Source of the DNA: Actinomadura montaniterrae
GTDB lineage: Bacteria > Actinomycetota > Actinomycetes > Streptosporangiales > Streptosporangiaceae
Length of the DNA: 34,923 nt
NCBI RefSeq assembly: GCF_008923365.1
Contig: NZ_WBMR01000093.1
Coordinates: 1-34,923, forward strand
Direction: 5' to 3'
Part shown: piece after piece, positions 24,992 through 31,312 of the stretch
Layout of the letters: each line of letters opens with the position of its first letter
Numbering within the stretch: position 1 is the stretch's first letter
Made by a program: the position numbers and the translations under genes
The notes under the pieces: generated by a model
What the model was told of the DNA's origin: nothing
Database searches by the model: none
The model's input: only the letters and a program-made list of their open reading frames with translations

Positions 24992-25020
24992 AGCCTAGAA
25001 ACGAAAGCCGCGCATTCCAA
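24992..25020 (-). promoter_or_regulatory. Putative promoter of the dimethylargininase-like gene
   Basis: On the minus strand TTGGAA (25020-25015) and TAGGCT (24997-24992) are separated by 17 bp, the optimum for a housekeeping sigma factor. The start codon is about 40 bp downstream. Two direct repeats of GATTCGTTGCG lie just upstream (25046-25056 and 25077-25087). Confidence 0.5.
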
Positions 25021-25045
25021 TGCGTCGACCTTGCGCTGACCTGCG

Positions 25046-25087
25046 GATTCGTTGCGTGTTCCGGTGGTGCGGCAGCGATTCGTTGCG
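25046..25087. repeat. Direct repeat, possible regulator site
   Basis: GATTCGTTGCG occurs twice, at 25046-25056 and 25077-25087, exactly 31 bp apart start to start, about three helical turns. It lies 26 bp upstream of the -35 of the dimethylargininase-like gene, in the short space behind the TetR gene. Same-face spacing fits a multimeric regulator; none is identified. Confidence 0.5.
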
Positions 25088-25100
25088 CACCGCGCGGGTG

Positions 25101-25727
25101 TCAGGCGGGCGGGCGCGGCAGCGGGGTGAACAGGTGGTCGAGCATGGTGTGCAGGAAGGCCCGGAACCCCTCGACGTCGTCGTGGGGGCACGGGGCGCTG
25201 CTCGGCGTGTGGCGGCGGGGCGGCTCGCCCGGGCCGCTGCGGACGAGGCCGCCGGTGAGGAAGCCGTACACGCACCAGACCACGCTCCAGATGAGGTAGT
25301 CGGGGTCGACGTCGGGCGGGACGAGGCCGCGCACGGTGTCGGCGATGTCGCGGGACAGGGGCTGGGTGTAGAGCTCCTCGAGGTCGGGCAGGTCGGCGGC
25401 GTCGCCCATCCAGCGGTGCTGCCAGAGCGCCAGGACCTGCGGGTGGGAGACGTAGAAGTCGAGGTAGGCGTCGGCGAGCATCAGGACGCCGCTCCGGTCG
25501 GGCGTGAAGACGGCCAGCGCATCGCGCAGGGCGGCCTCCTCGACCTCGTCGGCGTTGCGCATCACGGCGCGGTACAGGTCCGCCTTGGTCGCGGCGACGG
25601 AGCGGACGGCGCCGATGCCGAGGCCCGCCGCGTCGGCGATCATCTGCAGCGACGTCCCGTCGTACCCGAGTTCGGCGAAGATCCGCGTCGCGGTCTCGAT
25701 GAGCCGGTCCTCTTCGGTTCCCCCCAT
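25101..25727 (-). CDS. TetR/AcrR-family transcriptional regulator
   Basis: Predicted 208-residue repressor. The TetR domain (about residues 5-55) contains ATRIFAELGYDGTSLQMIADAAG and GIGAVRSVAATKADLYRAVM, in which the recognition helix deviates from the usual G-T-L-Y-Y-H-F and ends in A-A-T-K. The C-terminal helical domain includes YVSHPQVLALWQHRWMG and a hydrophobic WSVVWCVYGFLTGG helix. The ATG at 25727 is preceded on its strand by TAGAGT six bases upstream and no ribosome-binding site, so it may be translated from a leaderless mRNA. It is likely to control the dimethylargininase-like gene just downstream on the same strand, or itself. Confidence 0.87.
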   Translation of the reverse strand: MGGTEEDRLIETATRIFAELGYDGTSLQMIADAAGLGIGAVRSVAATKADLYRAVMRNADEVEEAALRDALAVFTPDRSGVLMLADAYLDFYVSHPQVLALWQHRWMGDAADLPDLEELYTQPLSRDIADTVRGLVPPDVDPDYLIWSVVWCVYGFLTGGLVRSGPGEPPRRHTPSSAPCPHDDVEGFRAFLHTMLDHLFTPLPRPPA

Positions 25728-25809
25728 GCGCTCACTCTAAGTGACGTCCCGGCGACGCTTCGCGGGTGCATGGGCCGGGCGGTGTGCGCGCCCGGCCCGT
25801 CCCGGCGGG

Positions 25810-26136
25810 TCAGGCGGACTCGGTGGGGAGCCCGGCGGCCACCCAGTCCTCGATGCCTTCGCGGTACTTGCGGACGTCGGTGTAGCCGAGGGCGGTGAGC
25901 CGGTCCGCGACCTGGCCGCTGTTGGCGCAGGCCGGGTTGGAGCAGTAGGTGACGATCGCGGCGGCGCGGTCGGGCAGCAGGGCGGGCGCCTGCGCGTCGA
26001 CGTCGGCCGCGACGAGCGGCACCGCGCCCGGCAGGTGCTGCTTGGCGTAGTACTCGCCGCCCAGCGCGTCGACCACGGTGACGGTGCCGGCGTCGATGGC
26101 CGCCTTGAGCTCGTCCCGGCCGATGAGTGCGGTCAT
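25810..26136 (-). CDS. Rhodanese-like sulfurtransferase domain protein
   Basis: Predicted 108-residue single-domain rhodanese. It contains VTVVDALGGEYYAKQHLPGAVPL (the CDC25-like first half) and the active-site loop IVTYCSNPACANS with Cys65 as the sulfur-accepting residue, then the end KYREGIEDWVAAGLP. The likely role is persulfide transfer or detoxification. A good ribosome-binding site (GGAGG, 7 nt before ATG 26136) is present. It is divergent from a TetR gene, and the two share a 14-bp palindrome that overlaps the promoter, so it is the probable target of that TetR protein. Confidence 0.92.
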   Translation of the reverse strand: MTALIGRDELKAAIDAGTVTVVDALGGEYYAKQHLPGAVPLVAADVDAQAPALLPDRAAAIVTYCSNPACANSGQVADRLTALGYTDVRKYREGIEDWVAAGLPTESA

Positions 26137-26156
26137 GGCTGTGCCTCCAGAGAAGA

Positions 26157-26204
26157 CGGACTATAGTCCGGTTATGGCTCGAGACGATACCGGACCACAG
26201 TCCG
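26157..26204. promoter_or_regulatory. TetR operator pair with overlapping divergent promoters
   Basis: CGGACTATAGTCCG (26157-26170) is a perfect 14-bp palindrome. A second copy, CGGACCACAGTCCG (26191-26204), keeps both CGGAC/GTCCG arms and starts 34 bp later, inside the tetR coding region. The centre TATAGT reads as a -10 box on both strands: on the plus strand it ends 6 nt before the TetR ATG (leaderless), and on the minus strand it sits about 24 bp before the rhodanese start. A TetR dimer bound here would shut both promoters. Confidence 0.8.
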
Positions 26205-26791
26205 CTTCTGCAACGCCCCTGGAACTGCTCCGCACCCCGCCGCCCAAGGAGCGCGCGGACGCGGCCCGCAACCGGGCGGCGGTCCTGGAGGCGGCCGGCC
26301 GGCTGTTCGCCGAGCGGGGCGTCGAGGCGGTGTCGATGGACCAGGTGGCGGCCGAGGCCGGCGTCGGCAAGGGGACGCTGTTCCGGCGCTTCGGCGACAA
26401 GGCGGGGCTGGCCGCCGCGCTGCTGGACGCGCGGGAACGCGTGCTGCAGGAGGCGATCCTGCACGGGCCGCCGCCGCTCGGCCCGGGGGCGGGGGAGGAG
26501 GAGCGCCTGGTCGCGTTCGCCGGGGCGTACCTCGACTACCTGCTGGAGCACCTGGCGCTCGTGCGGATGTCGGAGACCGCGTCACCGGGCGCGCGGTACC
26601 GCATCGGCGCGTACCGGTTCTGGCACCGGCACGTGGCGATCCTGGCGGCGGGCGCGGAGGACCCCGAGTACGCCGCGCACGCCCTGCTCGCGGCGCTGTC
26701 CGCCGAGCACGTCGCGGCGCTCCTGCCCGACCTGGGGGAGGAGCGCGTCAGGGAGGGGGCGGCCCGGCTCGCCCGCTCCGTGCTGCGCTGA
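26174..26791 (+). CDS. TetR/AcrR-family transcriptional regulator
   Basis: Predicted 205-residue repressor. After about 30 disordered residues, the TetR domain (about 33-80) has VLEAAGRLFAERGVEAVSMD, QVAAEAGVGKGTLFRRFGDK and a helical effector domain (AYLDYLLEHLALVRMSE; YRFWHRHVAILAAG). The ATG at 26174 lies 6 nt after a TATAGT -10, so the mRNA is probably leaderless. Earlier ATG starts would read through the promoter and operator. It is divergent from the rhodanese gene with a shared palindromic operator, which implies autoregulation and control of sulfur transfer. The effector is unknown. Confidence 0.9.
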   Translation: MARDDTGPQSASATPLELLRTPPPKERADAARNRAAVLEAAGRLFAERGVEAVSMDQVAAEAGVGKGTLFRRFGDKAGLAAALLDARERVLQEAILHGPPPLGPGAGEEERLVAFAGAYLDYLLEHLALVRMSETASPGARYRIGAYRFWHRHVAILAAGAEDPEYAAHALLAALSAEHVAALLPDLGEERVREGAARLARSVLR

Positions 26792-26810
26792 CCGGACGGC
26801 GGGTCCGGCA

Positions 26811-26869
26811 CGCGAGGCCGCCGGAGCCGGGCGGCGGGACGCGAGGCCGCCGGAGCCGGGGCGGCGGGA
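26811..26869. repeat. Two-copy tandem repeat, 29/30 bp
   Basis: Copies at 26811-26839 and 26840-26869 begin CGCGAGGCCGCCGGAGCCGG and differ only by one extra G. They sit in the convergent gap after tetR. No coding potential is evident, and the repeat probably arose by slippage in GC-rich DNA. Confidence 0.75.
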
Positions 26870-26891
26870 CGCGCCGCGGAAGAACGCGAGG

Positions 26892-26924
26892 CGGCGTGCC
26901 CGTCCGCGGCGGGCGGGCACGCCG
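26892..26924. terminator. Hairpin terminator downstream of lpd
   Basis: An 11-bp perfect stem (CGGCGTGCCCG at 26892-26902 with CGGGCACGCCG at 26914-26924) with an 11-nt loop lies 8 bp after the lpd stop and between convergent genes, so it can serve both tetR and lpd. No U-tract is present. Confidence 0.7.
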
Positions 26925-26931
26925 GATCGGG

Positions 26932-28335
26932 TCAGAGGTTGATCATGTGGCCGGCGAGGCCGTGCACGGCCTCCTTGACGGCCTCGCCCAGGGACGGGTG
27001 CGCGTGCACGTTCCGGGCGACCTCGTGGACGGTCAGGTCCCACTGCTGGGCGAGGGTCAGCTCGGGCAGCAGCTCGGTGACCTCGGGGCCGATCAGGTGC
27101 CCGCCGAGGATCTCGCCGTACTTCGCGTCGCTGATCAGCTTGACGAAGCCGTCGCCCTCGCCGAGGCCGAGCGCCTTGCCGTTGGCGCTGTAGGGGAACT
27201 TGGCGACCTTGACGTCGAAGCCCTGCTCGCGCGCCTGCGCCTCGGTCCAGCCGAACGAGGCGACCTGCGGCTGGCAGTAGGTGGCGCGCGGGATCATCAC
27301 GTAGTCGAGCTCCATCGTCTCGGCGCCCGCGATGGTCTCGGCGGCGACGATGCCCATGGACTCGGCGGCGTGCGCGAGCATCAGCTTGGCGGTGACGTCG
27401 CCGATCGCGTAGATGTGCGGGACGGACGTGCGGCAGCGGCCGTCCACGTCGATCGCGCCGCGCTCGGTGAGCTGCACGCCGGTCTTATCGAGCCCGTAGC
27501 CGTCGACGTTCGGCTGGAAGCCGATCGCCTGCAGCACCTTGTCGGCCTCGATGACCTGCTGGGCGCCGTCCTTGCCGGTGACGGTGACCTTGACCTTGTC
27601 GCCGGAGTCGTCGATGCCGTCGACCCGGGTGGAGGTCAGCACGTCGATGCCGAGCTTGCGGTACCGCTTCGCCAGCTCCTTGGACACGTCGGCGTCCTCG
27701 TTCGGGACCATCCGGTCGAGGAACTCGACGATCGTGACCTTGACGCCGTAGTTGTGCAGGACGTAGGCGAACTCGACGCCGATGGCGCCCGCGCCGGCGA
27801 TGACGATGCTCTCCGGCAGCTCGGAGCTGAGGATCTGCTCCTCGTAGGTGACGACCCGCTCCGACAGCGACGTCCCGGGCAGCAGCTTGGTGTGCGCGCC
27901 CGCGGCGATGATGCAGCTGTCGAAGGTCACGGTCTCGGTGGCGCCGTCGGCCTTGGCGACCTGCAGGGTGTTCGGGTCGGTGAACGTCCCGCGCCCGTCA
28001 TAGGAGGTGATCTTGTTCTTCTTCATCAGGAACTGGACGCCCTTGACGAGCTTGTCCGATACCTGGCGGCTGCGCTGGTAGGCGACGCCGTAGTCGAAGG
28101 TGACGTTGCCCTCGACGCTGATCCCGTAGGTCTTCTGCTCCTGGGTGAAGATGTGCGCCAGCTCGGCGTTGCGCAGCAGCGCCTTCGAGGGGATGCAGCC
28201 GACGTTGAGGCACACCCCGCCCCAGTACTTCTCCTCGATGATCGCCGTCTTCAGCCCGAGCTGTGCCGACCGGATCGCGGCGACATATCCACCCGGGCCC
28301 GCGCCCAGGACCACGACGTCAAAGTGTTCGCTCAT
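26932..28335 (-). CDS. lpdA: Dihydrolipoyl dehydrogenase
   Basis: Predicted 467-residue flavoprotein that reoxidises dihydrolipoamide with NAD+, the E3 of pyruvate/2-oxoglutarate dehydrogenase complexes. FAD-binding GAGPGG is at 11-16, the redox disulfide CLNVGC has Cys42/Cys47, the NAD fold is IAGAGAIGVEFAYVL, FAD is contacted again by IYAIGDV, and the C-terminal proton-relay pair is in HPSLGE (His446, Glu451). Overall it is strikingly like mycobacterial LpdC. I prefer ATG 28335: on the minus strand TATCGT ends 8 nt before it with no ribosome-binding site, suggesting a leaderless mRNA. ATG 28341 would add two residues. The E1/E2 genes are not nearby. Confidence 0.96.
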   Translation of the reverse strand: MSEHFDVVVLGAGPGGYVAAIRSAQLGLKTAIIEEKYWGGVCLNVGCIPSKALLRNAELAHIFTQEQKTYGISVEGNVTFDYGVAYQRSRQVSDKLVKGVQFLMKKNKITSYDGRGTFTDPNTLQVAKADGATETVTFDSCIIAAGAHTKLLPGTSLSERVVTYEEQILSSELPESIVIAGAGAIGVEFAYVLHNYGVKVTIVEFLDRMVPNEDADVSKELAKRYRKLGIDVLTSTRVDGIDDSGDKVKVTVTGKDGAQQVIEADKVLQAIGFQPNVDGYGLDKTGVQLTERGAIDVDGRCRTSVPHIYAIGDVTAKLMLAHAAESMGIVAAETIAGAETMELDYVMIPRATYCQPQVASFGWTEAQAREQGFDVKVAKFPYSANGKALGLGEGDGFVKLISDAKYGEILGGHLIGPEVTELLPELTLAQQWDLTVHEVARNVHAHPSLGEAVKEAVHGLAGHMINL

Positions 28336-28764
28336 ATTCATTGACGATATTCGGCGCGGGGCCGTGCTCGCATCCCGGACGGCGCCGCAGCGACGCAGGT
28401 CGCACCCGCGGCCGGGCGCCCGCCGGAAACGATCACGCCGCGTGACCGCCCGCCTCCCGTGCGGCTCCCTCGTCACTTGCTGTTAAGGTTTTCGGAGTCC
28501 CCCGCCGGTGCACGTCCGCGGGGGCGGGCGGCGCGGACGGCGTGACGGCGCCGCCGCCGGACGCGTGCTCCCGTGACGTCCGGCCGCCGGCGTCCGGCCG
28601 CGCGAGCCCGGCGGAGGTCCGGAACGGCCGCGAACGGCGCCGTTTCCCGGGCCGCTCCCCGGGCCGGGGCGCCGCTGGAACACGGCGGCGCCGGCCGATC
28701 GTTGCCCCCAGATGCCCCTGCCGGGCGCAGCGGCCCGTCCCGAGCCGAGTGGAGGAGAAGCCGA
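28336..28764. other. Divergent intergenic region between lpd and membrane protein gene
   Basis: This spacer of about 430 bp holds the lpd promoter at its left end (TATCGT, minus strand 28349-28344). An AT-richer patch with TAAGGT (28484-28489) is a weak -10 candidate for the plus strand. The remainder is GC-rich and shows no convincing gene, even though one plus frame is open from 28573 into the next gene. Confidence 0.45.
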
Positions 28765-29352
28765 GTGAGGATTCCCAAGCGCGTCAACGCCGTCCTGGAC
28801 TGGATGGAGCAGCACTTTGGCGCACTTGCGGCGGTCGTCGCGCTGGTCGTCGTGGCGCTGGTCGCCACCCTCGCGCCGCCGCTGGTCGGGTTCCCCGTCG
28901 CCGGCTTCGTCATCGGGCTCGCCGCCGGCGGGTTCCTCGTGCACGTGCGGCTGAGCCGGCGGATCGCGCGGGCCCGCGGCGAGGTCGACGACCTGCTGCG
29001 CGAGAACGGCGCGCTGCGGCACCGCAACACGATCCTCGCCAGCGGCGTGATCACCCGGGGCGCGCAGGAGACGCAGGCGCTGGTCGCCATCCCGGAGGAC
29101 GACGAGGACCTCGTGGAGGACGACCCGGCCCGCACCGCGGCGCTCCCCGAGCTGACCGACGAGCTGCTCGGCGGCGACCCGGGCGACACCCTCGGCGACG
29201 GCGTCAGGGGCGGCGCCGAGGACACCGCGGCCCCCGCCGCGGAGCCCGGTCCCGACCCCGCCGCCGACCCCGCCGCCGACCCGGCCGCCGTCGAGGGCAC
29301 CGCGGACACCGAGGACGACGAGGACACCGCGAAGAACGTCCGCAGGGCGTAG
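28765..29352 (+). CDS. Small membrane protein with coiled coil and acidic tail
   Basis: Predicted 195-residue protein of unknown function. A basic N-terminus is followed by two closely spaced transmembrane helices (about residues 19-36 and 42-60), a short charged coiled coil (about 63-90, RIARARGEVDDLLRENGALRHRN) and a long acidic disordered tail with DPAADPAADPAA repeats. The GTG at 28765 is supported by GGAGGAG 7 nt upstream; the in-frame extension to 28573 is Arg/Pro-rich and unlike the rest. The hairpin-helix plus heptads could place it at a membrane complex, but no role is known. The next gene follows 87 bp later. Confidence 0.7.
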   Translation: MRIPKRVNAVLDWMEQHFGALAAVVALVVVALVATLAPPLVGFPVAGFVIGLAAGGFLVHVRLSRRIARARGEVDDLLRENGALRHRNTILASGVITRGAQETQALVAIPEDDEDLVEDDPARTAALPELTDELLGGDPGDTLGDGVRGGAEDTAAPAAEPGPDPAADPAADPAAVEGTADTEDDEDTAKNVRRA

Positions 29353-29439
29353 CCGCGCGCCTCCGCCGCGTCGTCGGGCCGCGGCCGCCGGGCGTTAACT
29401 CCGCCGATCTTCGGGCAGAGGGAATGCCGGGAGGTGCGG

Positions 29440-30840
29440 ATGAACGCAGAGTCCGGTCCGGAGCCCGCGGGGACGGGGACGGCCAGCGGAGGCGACCACG
29501 CCGCGCGGGAGGACGTGGACCTCGGCGCGGTGCACAAGGCCGTCATCGCGTCCGCGATGGGCAACTGCATCGAGTGGTTCGACTTCGGGGTGTTCAGCGC
29601 CGGGGTGATGACCTCGATCATCGGCACGAAGTTCTTCCCCTCGGACATCTCCGGCAGCGCGACGCTGCGCTCGTTCGCGCTGATCGCCGCGGCGTTCCTG
29701 GCCCGCCCGTTCGGCGGGCTGTTCTTCGGCCCGATGGGCGACAAGCTCGGCCGCAAGCGGGTGCTCGCCACCACGATCATCCTGATGTCCGGCTCCACCT
29801 TCGTGATCGGCATCCTGCCCGGGTACTCCGCGATCGGGATCGCGGCGCCGCTGCTGCTGCTGGCGGTGCGGCTCGTCCAGGGGTTCTCCACGGGCGGCGA
29901 GTACGGCGGCGCCGCCACGATGATCGCCGAGTACGCGCCGACGAACCGGCGCGGCTACTTCGGCAGCTTCCTGGAGTTCGGCACGCTGACCGGCTACATC
30001 ATGGGCGCCGGGCTCGTGCTGCTGGTGAACCTCGCGGTCGGCGACGACGCGATGCACTCCTGGGGCTGGCGGATCCCGTTCCTGCTCGCGCTGCCGCTCG
30101 GCATCGTCGGGCTGTACGTGCGGACCCGGATCGAGGACACCCCCACGTTCCAGCGGATGGAGGAGGCGGGCAAGAAGGCGCGGTCGCCGCTGAAGGAGAC
30201 GCTGCAGCACTACTGGAAGATCATTCTGATGCTGATCGGGATCGTCTTCCTGCTGAACGTCGCGGACTACACGCTGCTCACCTTCATGCCGTCCTACCTG
30301 GTGGACTTCCTGCACATGGGCAGCGTGAAGTCGCAGCTGGTGACGATCGGGGTGGAGGCCGCGATGATGGCGGTGATCCTGCCGACCGGCCACCTGTCCG
30401 ACCGGATCGGCCGCCGGCCGGTGCTGCTGATGGCGGCGGTCGGGTTCCTGCTGCTGAGCTGGCCCGCGTTCGCGCTGATGCAGACCAACAACTGGCTCGG
30501 CATCGTGCTCGGGTACGCGATCATCGGCGGGCTGCTGGTGCTGATGCTCGCGGTGATCGGCGCGACGTTCCCGGCGATGTTCCCGACGAAGGTGCGGTAC
30601 GGGGCGTTCGCGATCGGCTACAACATCTCGACGTCGCTGTTCGGCGGGACGGCCGCGGTGCTCGTCGGGTCGCTGATCGACGTGACCGGCAGCAACTACG
30701 TGCCGGCGTACTACATCATGATCGCGGCGGCGGTGGCGCTGGTCCCGATCCTGATGATCAAGGAGACGGCGAACGTGCCGATCGAGCGGGTCGGGATGGA
30801 GAACGCCCCGGAACCGGTGGGCTCCGGGGCGCGGCGCTGA
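29440..30840 (+). CDS. MFS transporter, metabolite:H+ symporter (MHS/ProP-like) family
   Basis: Predicted 466-residue proton symporter. After a hydrophilic N-terminus, NCIEWFDFGVFS is the typical MHS helix-1 start, FLARPFGGLFFGPMGDKLGRKRVL is the loop 2-3 motif A, and VRLVQGFSTGGEYGGAATMIAEYAP is the family signature in helix 4. SDRIGRRPVLL repeats motif A in the second half, and 12 helices are expected. Relatives carry glycine betaine, proline, citrate, shikimate or oxoglutarate. The GEYGG form is ProP-like, so osmolyte uptake is possible but unproven. ATG 29440 has GGGAGG 5 nt upstream, better than GTG 29434. It converges with the 32-residue peptide gene. Confidence 0.93.
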   Translation: MNAESGPEPAGTGTASGGDHAAREDVDLGAVHKAVIASAMGNCIEWFDFGVFSAGVMTSIIGTKFFPSDISGSATLRSFALIAAAFLARPFGGLFFGPMGDKLGRKRVLATTIILMSGSTFVIGILPGYSAIGIAAPLLLLAVRLVQGFSTGGEYGGAATMIAEYAPTNRRGYFGSFLEFGTLTGYIMGAGLVLLVNLAVGDDAMHSWGWRIPFLLALPLGIVGLYVRTRIEDTPTFQRMEEAGKKARSPLKETLQHYWKIILMLIGIVFLLNVADYTLLTFMPSYLVDFLHMGSVKSQLVTIGVEAAMMAVILPTGHLSDRIGRRPVLLMAAVGFLLLSWPAFALMQTNNWLGIVLGYAIIGGLLVLMLAVIGATFPAMFPTKVRYGAFAIGYNISTSLFGGTAAVLVGSLIDVTGSNYVPAYYIMIAAAVALVPILMIKETANVPIERVGMENAPEPVGSGARR

Positions 30841-30871
30841 CCCCCGCCGCGCGGGCGGGGGACGGGGCGCG

Positions 30872-30970
30872 TCAGCGGGCGAAGTGCCGGCGGGCCCAGC
30901 CCACCAGCGATCCCGCGATCACGAGCGCGGCGGTCGTCTCGATCGCCAGCGCGGTCCACACGATGGTCAC
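30872..30970 (-). CDS. Putative 32-residue single-pass membrane peptide
   Basis: A short reading frame from GTG 30970 to TGA 30872 encodes a 32-residue peptide whose residues 3-27 are hydrophobic (VWTALAIETTAALVIAGSLVGW) and whose end is basic (ARRHFAR). A strong ribosome-binding site, GGGAGG, lies 6 nt before the GTG on the minus strand. It converges with the MHS symporter and is divergent from the encapsulin gene, with a Crp-type palindrome 110 bp upstream. It could be a small transporter or regulator subunit. No family is recognised, and at this size chance remains possible. Confidence 0.45.
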   Translation of the reverse strand: MTIVWTALAIETTAALVIAGSLVGWARRHFAR

Positions 30971-31043
30971 CGGGGGCCTCCCTCCGTCTGTGGCCGGACG
31001 CGTCCGTCCCGCGTCCGATGCTCACCAGGCGTAACACCAGGAT

Positions 31044-31071
31044 GCGGCCCGGTTGTCCCTGCCCGGGCCGC
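31044..31071. repeat. 9-bp GC-rich inverted repeat upstream of encapsulin gene
   Basis: GCGGCCCGG (31044-31052) pairs with CCGGGCCGC (31063-31071) around a 10-nt loop, just before the Crp-type site. It is a hairpin candidate of unknown role. Confidence 0.4.
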
Positions 31072-31079
31072 TGGACGGC

Positions 31080-31093
31080 GTGATTCGCGTCAC
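31080..31093. promoter_or_regulatory. Crp-type palindrome (GTGATTCGCGTCAC)
   Basis: GTGATTCGCGTCAC has symmetric GTGA/TCAC arms with a 6-nt centre. It matches the general Crp consensus core and the streptomycete form GTG-N6-GNCAC exactly. It lies 220 bp before the encapsulin ATG and 110 bp before the GTG of the divergent 32-residue peptide. The predicted encapsulin itself carries a cNMP-binding domain. Confidence 0.55.
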
Positions 31094-31266
31094 GTCGCAC
31101 CCCCTCTGACCTGCGACGAAACCTCCATGGACGGTAAAACCGCTGGTCGAGCGCCCGCCGCCGGACGCCGCGTCCGGCCGGCCGGTCGGCGTGCTCTCGC
31201 GGGCTCCGCGCCGGGCTATCCCCGGACGGTCTGACTTCTGTGGCCCGTAGGCGAACATATAGCTCG

Positions 31267-31296
31267 TTGCGCCCGTTCGATTACGGTCGGTAGCGT
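31267..31296 (+). promoter_or_regulatory. Putative promoter of encapsulin-geosmin synthase operon
   Basis: TTGCGC (31267-31272) and TAGCGT (31291-31296) are 18 bp apart and end 16 bp before the ATG at 31313. This leaves a very short leader and no strong ribosome-binding site. A second possible -10 (TATAGC, 31258-31263) has no good -35. A perfect 9-bp palindrome with one central base (31160-31178) lies further upstream. Confidence 0.35.
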
Positions 31297-31312
31297 CTCC
31301 GTTGGTTGATCC

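Noticed and set aside
26811..26869. CRISPR-like repeat
   Set aside because: There are only two directly abutting copies without spacers and no cas genes; it is a simple tandem duplication.
26896..28344. 482-codon plus-strand frame opposite lpd
   Set aside because: It is the antisense shadow of a well-conserved lipoamide dehydrogenase, with repetitive Leu/Asp/Val composition and no motif.
28573..28764. N-terminal extension of the small membrane protein
   Set aside because: The extension is Arg/Pro-rich, and a strong GGAGGAG site sits 7 nt before GTG 28765.
28542..31034. 830-codon plus-strand frame spanning the small membrane protein and MHS symporter
   Set aside because: It runs out of frame with two recognisable genes and is Arg/Pro/Gly-rich throughout.
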